Assembly (NCBI GenBank): GCA_031411235.1
Contig: JANOAR010000273.1
Span: forward strand, 1 to 32,641
From: JANOAR01 sp031411235
GTDB lineage: Bacteria > Verrucomicrobiota > Verrucomicrobiia > Verrucomicrobiales > Verrucomicrobiaceae
DNA: 32,641 bases
Direction of reading: 5' to 3'
Of the stretch, positions 23,580 through 32,503 are shown one piece after another. How positions within the stretch are numbered: the stretch's first letter is position 1; the number at the start of each line of letters is the position of its first letter. Made by a program: the position numbers and the translations under genes. The notes beneath the pieces are model-generated. The model saw nothing but the letters and a program-made list of their open reading frames with translations, was not told the origin of the DNA and searched no databases.

Positions 23580-24767
23580 ATGCATAGAGCCCCTCTTATC
23601 GTTGCCCTCGGCGCACTGATTTCATTCACACAAATCACCCCAGCACAGTCCGCCGATCCGGTCGCGCCGTGGACGCACGACGTGCGCATCGCGCCCGTCT
23701 CGGCCATTGCCGAGCGCCACTCCATCCACAGCTACTACGTCGCCAATCCCGAGAGTCCCGATGGCAAGCGCGTGCTCTTTTTCACCTCCACCCATCCCGC
23801 GAGTTACATCGGCGAAGTCCGCATCATCGAGCGTGCCACGGGCAAAGAAACCGTGCTCGCCGAGAACGTACACACCGAGGACGCGCATCGCGTCGCCTGT
23901 CAGCAATGGCTTGCCGGGGGCAGGCTCGTCGCCTTCCATGAGGTCGTTGATAAAAAATGGCGCGTCGTCGTCGTCGATGTCGCCACCTTGGAGAAAAAAA
24001 TCATCGCCGAAGACCACCAAGTCGGCTTCGGCAGACCCGAGGGCGACCTCCTGCCCATGTATGGTTGCCACTGGAATCCAGGGCCGCATCGCGACCTCTA
24101 CGTCTGGGATGCCAAGACAGGCGAAGTGCGCACCGCCTTAAAAATCACCGCCCTCGAAGAGCAACACAGCGACTGGTTAACCAAGGAATTCAGCGGCAAA
24201 CCCACCTCCATCTTCTTCCCCGTGCTCAGCCCCGATTTGCAGCGTGTCTTCTTCAAAGTAGCCGCAGGCAACGGCGGCGATAACTACATGGCCAAGAGTG
24301 CCAGCCATCGCCAGGGCCTCGTCTGCTTCGACCTGCAAACAGCCCAGATGAAATGGTTCCGCGCCCAGTGGGGCCACCCCGGCTGGCATCCCGACTCGCA
24401 GCACATCTTCGAAATGGGCAACGTACTCTTCGATACCAACAGCTCCCCGGCACGTTACTCGAAACTCAAAGAAGTGCCGCAGCTACGGGGTTCGCATCCT
24501 TCCGTGAGCCCCGACGGCACCTTGATGGTCACCGATGGCATCACCGAACCCATCGGCGGCAAGCCTGGCGAATGGGGCATCGTGGTCGGCGACATGCGCG
24601 GCGGCAAGTGGGCGATGTTGCACAGCTTCGACCAATCCAAAGGTGCCAAATCCTGGCGGCGCAACGATCCCCATCCCGCCTTCAGCGCCGATGGCAAGCG
24701 CCTCTACTACAACGTCAGCGATGGGCCATGGTCACGCCTGTATGTCGCCGAGTCCTCTTCCCAATGA
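23580..24767 (+). CDS. Secreted beta-propeller (PD40/TolB-like) protein
   Basis: A 395-residue protein. A signal peptide is evident: MHRAPLIVALGALISF with cleavage near AQSA at 24. The body has PD40/WD40-like blades with motifs such as SPDGKRVLFF, SPDLQRVFFK, HPDSQHIFE, SPDGTLMVTD and SADGKRLYYN, resembling the oligogalacturonate-lyase/TolB fold; no catalytic assignment is safe. I chose ATG 23580 because it starts the signal peptide; the frame extends upstream to 23481 without one. Its stop overlaps the start of the DUF1549/DUF1553 gene (ATGA), so both are translated together. Divergent from the NHL protein. Confidence 0.8.
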   Translation: MHRAPLIVALGALISFTQITPAQSADPVAPWTHDVRIAPVSAIAERHSIHSYYVANPESPDGKRVLFFTSTHPASYIGEVRIIERATGKETVLAENVHTEDAHRVACQQWLAGGRLVAFHEVVDKKWRVVVVDVATLEKKIIAEDHQVGFGRPEGDLLPMYGCHWNPGPHRDLYVWDAKTGEVRTALKITALEEQHSDWLTKEFSGKPTSIFFPVLSPDLQRVFFKVAAGNGGDNYMAKSASHRQGLVCFDLQTAQMKWFRAQWGHPGWHPDSQHIFEMGNVLFDTNSSPARYSKLKEVPQLRGSHPSVSPDGTLMVTDGITEPIGGKPGEWGIVVGDMRGGKWAMLHSFDQSKGAKSWRRNDPHPAFSADGKRLYYNVSDGPWSRLYVAESSSQ

Positions 24768-27253
24768 ATCCCCTCGCCCAGAGCCTCATCATCGCCGCCC
24801 TCGCGCTGCCAACCGCACGAGCCGCCGATAGCATCGCCTTCTTCGAGGCGAAGGTGCTGCCTTTACTCCAGCAGCGCTGCTACGAGTGCCACTCGCATGA
24901 AAAAAAGATCAAAGGTGGCCTCGCGCTTGACCTCCGCAAAGGCTGGGAAATCGGCGGCGACCACGGCCCTGCCATCCTGCCTGGCCAACTGGATAAAAGC
25001 CTGCTCATCCAGGCCATTCGTTATACCCACCCCGACCATGAAATGCCGCCCCAAGGAAAACTCGCTGCCGCCGAGATCGACGTGCTGGAGCAATGGGTAA
25101 CAATGGGCGCACCCGACTCGCGCGTCGCACAAACAGCCACGACAAAAACCAAGACCCTCGACCTCGAACAAGGCCGAAAATTCTGGGCCTTCCAGCCCGT
25201 CCGCCACCCAGCACCGCCGACCGTAAAAAATGCCGCATGGCCGCACGATAGCGTGGACAACTTCATCCTCGCCAAACTCGAAGCCTCAAGTCTCTCGCCG
25301 AACTCAGATGCTGACACTTACACCTGGCTTCGCCGCGTCTCGCTCGATCTCACAGGCCTACCACCCACACCGCAGCAGATGGAAGTCTTCGCAAAGGAAG
25401 TCTCTCATGCGTCGTCAGACATACGCCATTCCGCCTTGGCTCGGCACGTCGATCGTCTGCTCCAATCCCCCGCCTTCGGCGAGCGCTGGGCGCGGCATTG
25501 GCTCGACCTCACGGGCTACGCCGACCAGATCGGCACCTCCAACAACGTCTTCGCCGAGCACGCTTGGCGCTACCGCGACTACGTCATCGACGCCTTTAAC
25601 CAAGACAAACCCTTCGACCGTTTCATCCGCGAGCAGATCGCAGGCGACCTACTGCCCCACGCATCGCCCCAAGAACGCGCCGACAATCTCACCGCCACAG
25701 GCTTCCTCGTGCTAGGCGATGTCGAAATCGTCGCCGTGGACAAGCTCATCATGGAGACCGATCTCGTCGATCAACAAGTCAGTAAAGTCGGCACCGCCTT
25801 CCTCGGCATGACCCTCGGCTGCGCCCGCTGCCACGATCATAAATTCGACCCCGTAGGCCTCACCGACTACTACGGCATCGCTGGCATCTTCCGCGCCACC
25901 AACTCCACGTATAAAACCGACAACGGCGTCTGGAGCAGCATCAACACTCGCGAGTTACCCGAGACAACCCGCCAACGTGCCACACGCGCTCTGCGCGAAC
26001 AAAAGCACACCCTTCAACTCACCGCTTGGCAGACCGAACGTGAAGCCATTACCAAGAAAAAAGCCGTCCTGGATGCTCAAATCACCACGGCCAAAGAGCC
26101 AGACAAAAAGCCTCTCGAAGCCCAACGCAGCGCCCTCGACCCCCGAGCGAAAGAACTCACCGCCGCCATCGACCACGCCACATTTTTTGCCCCCACGCAG
26201 CCCAAATCCTTCGGTATCCATGACCAGCCCCAGCCCGCCGACATGCGCATCACCATCCGTGGCAACCCTCACGCCCTCGGCGATACCGTGCCGCGCGGTG
26301 TCCTCCGCGTCGCCGCGTGGGACAAGCCACAACCCATTCCCACCAACCAAAGTGGCCGCCTGCAACTCGCCCACTGGCTTGCCGATTCACGCAATCCATT
26401 GACCGCCCGCGTCACCGTGAATCGCATCTGGCAAAAGCTCTTCGGCGAAGGCCTCGTGCGTAGCGTCGATTACTTCGGCGTGCGCGGCGAGGCACCGATT
26501 CATCCCGAGCTACTCGACCACCTCGCCACCCGCTTCATCCGCAACGGTTGGTCGCAAAAACAACTCATCCGCAGCCTCGTCCTCAGCCGTGCCTACCGCA
26601 TGAGCAGCGCCCACAGCCCCCTCGCCATCGCCCGCGATCCCGACAACCGCCTGCTCTGGCGCATGAACCGCCAGCGCCTCGATGCCGAAGCCATCCGCGA
26701 CTCCCTGCTCGCCATCACTGGCACCCTAGCCACTGCCCATAGCGGCACTGCGCTGCCCCTGGAGTTCCCTGAAAACGTCGCCAGTCTCAGCCCCAAAGCC
26801 GTCAACCCACCGGCCTTTAGCTTCAAAAAATTCCGCCCCATACAGGACTTCCAGCGCACCATCTACCTCCCCGTTCTGCGCTCCAGCGGCCAGCCAGGCT
26901 CGGCCAAGTTGCGAGATGTTTTCGACTTCACCCAGCCCGCCCAATTCACGGGCAAACGCAGCGAAACCGCCGTCCCCACCCAAGCCCTCTTTCTCATCAA
27001 CAGCGACATGCTGCGCACCCGCGCCACCGAACTCGCCCAGCAACTCACGCAGCAATCCCCCGCCATCGACACACGCCTCGCAACCCTCTGGCTACGCGTG
27101 TTGAACCGCCCCATCACCGCCCCCGAGCGCGATGAAGCCATCGCCTTGCTCACGACCCTTCGCACCACCGCTAAACAAGACGCCGACCTCACCCCGTGGA
27201 TCGAGTTGAGCCACGCGTTGCTTTCATCCAACGAGTTTCTACTGAGATTATGA
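24764..27253 (+). CDS. DUF1549/DUF1553 cytochrome-c-like exported protein (PSCyt1/PSD1)
   Basis: An 829-residue protein. A signal peptide (cleavage about ARA at 18-20) precedes a planctomycete-type cytochrome c domain with heme motif CYECH at 39-43 and MPPQGKL as probable axial Met region. DUF1549 follows (about 160-370: RRVSLDLTGLPPTP, FGERWARHWLDL, and a second CxxCH, CARCH at 353-357), then a charged linker, then DUF1553 (about 530-800: SGRLQLAHWLADSRNPLTAR, NRIWQKLFGEGLV, DYFGVRGEAPIHPELLD). These families are abundant in Planctomycetota and Verrucomicrobiota and usually precede DUF1501 genes; their enzymatic role is unproven. Here that pairing is broken by the reversed VapBC-like pair. 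The gene overlaps the upstream propeller gene and ends seven bases before the convergent toxin stop. Confidence 0.9.
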   Translation: MNPLAQSLIIAALALPTARAADSIAFFEAKVLPLLQQRCYECHSHEKKIKGGLALDLRKGWEIGGDHGPAILPGQLDKSLLIQAIRYTHPDHEMPPQGKLAAAEIDVLEQWVTMGAPDSRVAQTATTKTKTLDLEQGRKFWAFQPVRHPAPPTVKNAAWPHDSVDNFILAKLEASSLSPNSDADTYTWLRRVSLDLTGLPPTPQQMEVFAKEVSHASSDIRHSALARHVDRLLQSPAFGERWARHWLDLTGYADQIGTSNNVFAEHAWRYRDYVIDAFNQDKPFDRFIREQIAGDLLPHASPQERADNLTATGFLVLGDVEIVAVDKLIMETDLVDQQVSKVGTAFLGMTLGCARCHDHKFDPVGLTDYYGIAGIFRATNSTYKTDNGVWSSINTRELPETTRQRATRALREQKHTLQLTAWQTEREAITKKKAVLDAQITTAKEPDKKPLEAQRSALDPRAKELTAAIDHATFFAPTQPKSFGIHDQPQPADMRITIRGNPHALGDTVPRGVLRVAAWDKPQPIPTNQSGRLQLAHWLADSRNPLTARVTVNRIWQKLFGEGLVRSVDYFGVRGEAPIHPELLDHLATRFIRNGWSQKQLIRSLVLSRAYRMSSAHSPLAIARDPDNRLLWRMNRQRLDAEAIRDSLLAITGTLATAHSGTALPLEFPENVASLSPKAVNPPAFSFKKFRPIQDFQRTIYLPVLRSSGQPGSAKLRDVFDFTQPAQFTGKRSETAVPTQALFLINSDMLRTRATELAQQLTQQSPAIDTRLATLWLRVLNRPITAPERDEAIALLTTLRTTAKQDADLTPWIELSHALLSSNEFLLRL

Positions 27254-27260
27254 ATTCAGC

Positions 27261-27678
27261 TCAGTCCAGCCAGTTCTCGACGCGAAGGCCAGGCACCTGC
27301 TGAAAATCTCTCAGGTTGCGCGAAAGCAGCACCGCATCATAAGCAAGTGCAAAGCTGGCGATACGTAGGTCAAGCGTTCCAATGCGGACTCCCTGTTTGC
27401 GCAGGCTAGCAAACATCGCGGCAGTATCCTCATCCCACGGTAGAACCGTCCAATCATTCAAGGCACGAACCCCCTTGCCAAATTGCCCATAGGCAAAGAT
27501 GCGAGTCGCCTCAACTTTCGTGCTACGGATCAATGCCAACCAGCCCCAGCAGTTCTTCCGTGGAAATAATCGTTATGTATGTATCATCCAGGTACGGGCG
27601 CAAAAGCCCCTTCAATCGGCGTCCTTCATCTGAGTCGCGGTCGATCTCGGACAGGTGATTTGTATCAAGAACCAGCAT
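27261..27678 (-). pseudogene. VapC-like PIN-domain toxin, frameshifted
   Basis: Starting at ATG 27678 the frame reads MLVLDTNHLSEIDRDSDEGR and on to ISTEELLGL, then hits a stop at about 27530. The other frame continues WLALIRSTKVEATRIFAYGQ to the end, with the PIN motifs GTLDLRIASFAL and SRNLRDFQQVPGL. Removing one T on the coding strand (position 27548) restores the family pattern EELRGWLA and one continuous PIN domain of about 138 residues with its acidic residues (Asp5, GTLD, RDF). PIN toxins cleave RNA. The lesion should inactivate it unless it is a sequencing error. It lies reversed between the DUF1553 and DUF1501 genes. Confidence 0.8.
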
Positions 27679-27862
27679 GCTCTTTCTCCCACGTCATGCT
27701 GCTGCGATACTCAGTTCCAAGACGGGCAGCCGCTTCGTAGAGCGCAGCTTCCTTCGCCCAACCAGCCGACTTCACCCAGTCCTTATTGGCTGGGGGCGGC
27801 ACCTTTGGTTGTTTCTTCGATGTCACCAAGAGCGGCATGGCAATGAGTGGGTTTTTAGTCAT
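27665..27862 (-). CDS. VapB-like antitoxin (putative)
   Basis: A 65-residue protein overlapping the start of the VapC-like frame by 14 bases, the usual arrangement for antitoxin then toxin. The second half, WAKEAALYEAAARLGTEYRS, then MTWEKEH, is a helical, charged segment fitting a toxin-binding tail; the N-terminal part (LIAMPLLVTSKKQPKVPPPA) does not show a clear DNA-binding domain. Assignment rests mainly on position and size. With its toxin frameshifted it may persist only as a relic. Confidence 0.55.
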   Translation of the reverse strand: MTKNPLIAMPLLVTSKKQPKVPPPANKDWVKSAGWAKEAALYEAAARLGTEYRSSMTWEKEHAGS

Positions 27863-27976
27863 GGCGCAAGTAGGCGCATCGGGGCGATAGGCTCAATAAG
27901 TTCTTTTCACATGCAGCACGGGAACGAATAGAGCTTTGCGAGCTTAAATCGTCATTCAGCGAGCGTAGGTTAGCCC

Positions 27977-29377
27977 ATGCCCGCCTCTTCCATCTCCCGC
28001 CGCACCTGGCTGCGCCGCACGGCTTGCGGCTTCGGTGCGCTTGCCCTGCACGACATCGTCCACGCGGCACAGAGCCCCCTTGCCATCAGGGCACCCGCCC
28101 TTCCCGCCAAGGCCAAACGCGTCATCTTTCTCTTCATGCAGGGCGGCCCCTCGCAGCCCGATTTATTCGCCCCCAAGGACTACATCCGGCGAATGCATGG
28201 CAAGCCCATCTCCGCCCCCATCAACACCAACGAACTGCGCGTCGGCACAGATAAATTCCTCGCCCTCGCCACCCACGGAGCCGTGCGCCCGCGTGGCCAG
28301 TCCGGCATGATGATCTCCGATCTACTGCCACACACCGCCACCATCGCCGACGAGATAAGCCTGCTGCGCGCCGTCCATGCCGACAACAACCAGCACGCGC
28401 CTGCGAGCCTGCAATTCCACACCGGAGCCCTCACCGACGTGCGCCCCAGCATGGGCTCGTGGATCAGCTACGGCCTCGGCACGGAGAATCAAAATCTCCC
28501 CAGTTTCATCACGATCCATCCCGATGCCGACGTGCGCTTCTACGGCTCCGCCTTCCTCCCCGCCGCCCATCAAGGCACCAAAGTCATCATTCCGCAGAGC
28601 GACAAAGACGCCCCCATCGACTACCTCCGCGATCCCACGGCCAATCCGAAAACCCAGCGCCAGCGCCTCGATTTCGTGCAACGAATGAACCATCGTCTGC
28701 TCGATCAAGCGGGTAACGATGCCCGCATGGAAGGCATGATCGAGAGCATGGAGATCGCCTTCCGTATGCAGACCGCCACCCCCGAACTCGTCGATCTTTC
28801 TGGCGAATCCGAAGCAACCCAAAAGCTCTACGGCATCGGCGGCAAAGATACCGATAAAAATGGCCGCGCCTGCCTCCTCGCCCGCCGCCTTAGCGAAGCA
28901 GGCGTCCGCTTCGTGCAAGTCACCATGGGCGGCTGGGATCACCATGGCGACATCCGCAACGCCCTGCCCAAAAGCTGCGCCCAAACCGACCAACCCTGCG
29001 CCGCCCTCATCAAAGATTTAAAGTCACGCGGCCTCCTCGATGACACCCTCGTCATCTGGTCGGGCGAGTTCGGTCGCACCCCCTGGAGCCAAGACCTCAG
29101 CGGCACCTCCCCCATCGACAAACATGGCCGCGAGCACCAGCCCGAAAGCTTCTGCACCTGGATGGCTGGCGGCGGAATCCGACCCGGCCTCACCCACGGC
29201 GAGACCGACGACTTCGGCTTCCGCCCCGTCGCTGGAAAGGTTCACCTCCACGACCTCCACGCCACCATCCTGCACCAGCTCGGCCTCGACCACGAGCGCC
29301 TCACGCACCGCCACCTAGGCCGCGATTTCCGGCTCACCGATGTCTATGGCAACGTGGTGAAGGAGATCCTCGCCTAG
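27977..29377 (+). CDS. DUF1501 (sulfatase-like fold) exported protein
   Basis: A 466-residue protein. The N-terminus has a twin-arginine signal: SRRTWLRR at 7-14, then CGFGALALHDIVHA. The DUF1501 body shows FLFMQGGPSQPDLFAPKD (about 51-68), ISDLLPHTA, DNNQHAPASLQFHTG, VQVTMGGWDHHGDI (about 315-328) and VIWSGEFGRTPWSQ, then GREHQPESFCTWMAGGGIRP; these blocks are shared with the alkaline-phosphatase/sulfatase superfamily and provide potential metal ligands. DUF1501 proteins nearly always follow DUF1549/DUF1553 genes. It ends one base before the next gene's ATG, indicating co-transcription. Function is unproven; export in folded form via Tat fits a metal-bound protein. Confidence 0.9.
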   Translation: MPASSISRRTWLRRTACGFGALALHDIVHAAQSPLAIRAPALPAKAKRVIFLFMQGGPSQPDLFAPKDYIRRMHGKPISAPINTNELRVGTDKFLALATHGAVRPRGQSGMMISDLLPHTATIADEISLLRAVHADNNQHAPASLQFHTGALTDVRPSMGSWISYGLGTENQNLPSFITIHPDADVRFYGSAFLPAAHQGTKVIIPQSDKDAPIDYLRDPTANPKTQRQRLDFVQRMNHRLLDQAGNDARMEGMIESMEIAFRMQTATPELVDLSGESEATQKLYGIGGKDTDKNGRACLLARRLSEAGVRFVQVTMGGWDHHGDIRNALPKSCAQTDQPCAALIKDLKSRGLLDDTLVIWSGEFGRTPWSQDLSGTSPIDKHGREHQPESFCTWMAGGGIRPGLTHGETDDFGFRPVAGKVHLHDLHATILHQLGLDHERLTHRHLGRDFRLTDVYGNVVKEILA

Positions 29378-29378
29378 C

Positions 29379-32300
29379 ATGACACCACGACTCGCCGCGC
29401 CCCTGCTGCTCGCAGCCCTATCATGCCTGGGCACCAGCCACGCCGCCGCTGCGCCCTTCGAGCAAACCATCCAGCCCATCCTCGCCAAAAACTGCACAAC
29501 CTGCCACTCGACTGAAAAACAAAAAGGCGACCTCGACCTCGAACGCTTCACCACCGTCACCGAGATCAAAAAACATCCCGCCATCTGGCAAGGCGTACTG
29601 GAGCAACTCGCCAACAACGAGATGCCGCCAAAAAAAGAGCCGCCGTTGTCCACAGCGCAAAAGCAACAGCTCACCACTTGGTTACAAACGACACTCGATG
29701 AAGTCGCACTGGCCCATGCAGGCGACCCCGGCCCCGTCGTGCTGCGGCGTCTATCGAATGCCGAATACACCTACACCATCCGCGATTTAACAGGCGTCCC
29801 ATCCCTCGACCCCGCGAAGGAGTTCCCCATCGACGGAGCCGCTGGCGAAGGCTTCACCAACACGGGCGCAGCGCTGGTCATGTCGCCATCCTTGCTCACC
29901 AAGTATCTCGATGCCGCCAGGTACATCGCCCAACATGCGGTGCTGCTCCCCGACGGCATCCGCTTTTCCCCGTGCACCTCATCGCGCGACTGGACCGATG
30001 AAGCCCTGGCGCGGATACGTGCATTCTATGCACGCTTCTCAACAGGCGGCATCGGCACCGCTGTCAACTTGCAGGGCGTCAAGTTCGACACCAATGGCGG
30101 CGGCACACTGCCTCTGGAAAAATACCTCACCGCCACACTCGTGGACGGCCCCGCCATCGCCAACGGCACCAAAACCCTCGCGCAGTCAGCGCAGGAAAAT
30201 GGCCTCAACACCAAGTATCTCGGCCTACTCTGGGCCACGCTCAACGACACCCAGCCCTCGCTCATCCTCGACATCCTACGGCAGCAGTGGCGCACCGCGA
30301 AACCCTCCGACGCCGCCAGTCTCGCCACCACCATCGCCTCGTGGCAGCGTGCGCTGTGGCGCTTCACCACCATCGGCCACATCGGCAAGCTCAACGGCCC
30401 CAAGTCCTGGCAAGTGCCCGTGCTCCCCCTCACCGCGAGTGAAGAAATACGCGTCGCCCTCCCGACAAGCCGCGAGACCACCCTCCACCTCGTCGCCCAC
30501 AACCTCGGCACTGGCCCAGGCAACGTCATTTGGGAAAAAGCTAGGCTCGTCACCGCTGGCAAATCGGATCGTCCCATCACCATCTCCAGCTCCCCCCTGC
30601 AACTTCCCACCGACATCGAGAAAGACACAGAATTCGTCATCCAATGCCGCCTACATCCCGACTCTATCGCCAGCGGCAGCGTGCAAGTCCGCGTGCTCAC
30701 CGCCCCTCCCACCGAGCCACTCGCCCTCGTCGCCAGTAGCGTCATTATCAACAAACCCCAAAAAAAGGGAACTTGGTCTGATGGCGAAAAACCCCTCAGC
30801 TTCGACGCTCCCATCCTCGTCGGCGACGACAGCGAAGCACGCACACGCATCACCACGCAACTGGCCGAATTTCGAGCCCTATTCCCTGCCGCGCTCTGCT
30901 ACACCAAGCTCGTCCCCGTGGATGAAGTCGTCACCCTCACACTCTTCTATCGCGAGGACGATCAACTCAAACGACTGATGCTCGACGACGCCCAGACCGC
31001 TGAAATCGACCGCCTTTGGAATGAGCTGCACTTCATCAGTGAGTCACCGCTGAAACAAGTCGATGTCTTCGAGCAGCTCTACCAGTTCGCCACCCAGGAC
31101 GCCGATCCCAGCGCCTTCGAGCCCCTACGCGCCCCCATCACACAAGCCGCAGCCGAGTTCAAACAACAGCTCATCCAAGTCGAGCCCCAGCAAGTGCAAG
31201 CCATCCTCGAGTTCGCCACACTCGCTTGGCGACGCCCCCTCACCACTGCCGAGTCCAGTCAACTGCGCAGCTTGTACCAAGAACTGCGCCGCCAAGCCAT
31301 GCCCCACGCCGCCGCCCTGCGCATGATGCTCACACGCGTGCTCGTCGCGCCAGCATTTCTGTATCGCAGCGAAAAGCCCGGCCCCGGCAGCAAAGCCACG
31401 CCCATCAGCGATTTCGAGCTAGCCACACGCTTGAGTTACTTCCTCTGGTCCTCCGCACCCGATGCCGAACTGCGCACCCTCGCCGCCACCGGCAAGCTAC
31501 ACGACGCACTCGTCCCCCAGGCCCAGCGCCTGATGCGAGACGCCAAAATCCGCCGCCTCGCCACCGAGTTCGGCTGCCAGTGGCTCCACATCCGCGACCT
31601 CGAAACACTCGACGAGAAAAGCGAGCGCCACTTCGCCACCTTCACCTCGCTACGAGCCGCCATGCAGGAGGAAGCCACCCGCTTTTTTATCGACCTCTTT
31701 CAGCACGACCGCTCCATACTCTCCCTGCTCAATGCCAACCACACCTTCGTCAATGGCCCACTCGCCGCACACTATGGCATCGACTTGAAAACCCCCGACT
31801 GGCAGCGTGTTGAAGGTCTGCACAAGCTAGGCCGTGGCGGCATCCTCGGCTTCGCCAGCACCCTCGCAAAACAAAGCGGAGCCTCACGCACCAGCCCCAT
31901 CCTACGCGGCAACTGGCTTAGCGAAGTCGTCCTCGGCGACAAGCTCCCCCGCCCGCCCAAAGACGTGCCCCTCCTCCCAGAAGAAGCCCCGCAAGGCCTC
32001 ACCGAGCGCCAACTTATCGAGCGCCACAGCAGCGATGCCGCCTGCGCTCGCTGCCACCAACGCATCGACCCCTTCGGCTTCGCGTTGGAAGGCTTCGACG
32101 CCATCGGCCACGCCCGCAGCCACGATGCCACAGGCCTGCCCATCGACACCACCACCCACCTCGCCGACGGCACCCAGTTCACCGGCCTCGACGGCCTGCG
32201 CACCTACCTACTCACCACGCGCCGCGACGACTTCCTCCGCCAATTCTGCCGCAAACTCCTCGGCTACGCCCTCGGGCGCAGCGTCCAACTCTCCGACAAG

Positions 32301-32426
32301 CCCCTCATCGACACCCTGCTCACCCAGCTCAAAACCCACGACTACCGCGTCAGCACCGTCATCGAACTCATCATCCGCAGCCCCCAGTTCCTCGAAGTGC
32401 GCGGGAGGAACACCCCACCAACATAG
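29379..32426 (+). CDS. DUF1587/1592/1588/1585 cytochrome-c-like exported protein
   Basis: A 1015-residue protein. A signal peptide (LAAPLLLAALSCLG, cleavage near AAA) precedes a heme motif CTTCH at 39-43 with MPPKKE as probable axial Met region. DUF1587 is at about 118-185 (VVLRRLSNAEYTYTIRDLTG), a central beta-rich insertion follows (about 360-480), then DUF1595/1592 (QAILEFATLAWRRPLTTAES, PAFLYRSE, ATRLSYFLWSSAPD), DUF1588 (RGGILGFASTLAKQSGASRT, SPILRGNW) and DUF1585 at the end (FLRQFCRKLLGYALGRS). A second heme-type site, CARCH at 889-893 in a DPFGFALEGFD context, is typical. It follows the DUF1501 gene by one base and probably acts with it at the cell envelope. Confidence 0.9.
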   Translation: MTPRLAAPLLLAALSCLGTSHAAAAPFEQTIQPILAKNCTTCHSTEKQKGDLDLERFTTVTEIKKHPAIWQGVLEQLANNEMPPKKEPPLSTAQKQQLTTWLQTTLDEVALAHAGDPGPVVLRRLSNAEYTYTIRDLTGVPSLDPAKEFPIDGAAGEGFTNTGAALVMSPSLLTKYLDAARYIAQHAVLLPDGIRFSPCTSSRDWTDEALARIRAFYARFSTGGIGTAVNLQGVKFDTNGGGTLPLEKYLTATLVDGPAIANGTKTLAQSAQENGLNTKYLGLLWATLNDTQPSLILDILRQQWRTAKPSDAASLATTIASWQRALWRFTTIGHIGKLNGPKSWQVPVLPLTASEEIRVALPTSRETTLHLVAHNLGTGPGNVIWEKARLVTAGKSDRPITISSSPLQLPTDIEKDTEFVIQCRLHPDSIASGSVQVRVLTAPPTEPLALVASSVIINKPQKKGTWSDGEKPLSFDAPILVGDDSEARTRITTQLAEFRALFPAALCYTKLVPVDEVVTLTLFYREDDQLKRLMLDDAQTAEIDRLWNELHFISESPLKQVDVFEQLYQFATQDADPSAFEPLRAPITQAAAEFKQQLIQVEPQQVQAILEFATLAWRRPLTTAESSQLRSLYQELRRQAMPHAAALRMMLTRVLVAPAFLYRSEKPGPGSKATPISDFELATRLSYFLWSSAPDAELRTLAATGKLHDALVPQAQRLMRDAKIRRLATEFGCQWLHIRDLETLDEKSERHFATFTSLRAAMQEEATRFFIDLFQHDRSILSLLNANHTFVNGPLAAHYGIDLKTPDWQRVEGLHKLGRGGILGFASTLAKQSGASRTSPILRGNWLSEVVLGDKLPRPPKDVPLLPEEAPQGLTERQLIERHSSDAACARCHQRIDPFGFALEGFDAIGHARSHDATGLPIDTTTHLADGTQFTGLDGLRTYLLTTRRDDFLRQFCRKLLGYALGRSVQLSDKPLIDTLLTQLKTHDYRVSTVIELIIRSPQFLEVRGRNTPPT

Positions 32427-32503
32427 ATCAAGCTCTGGCAATACAAGACATGAATCTTATCACCCACCCAAGGCCTCAGGGTCTTTTAAAAGCCGTAGCG
32501 GAA

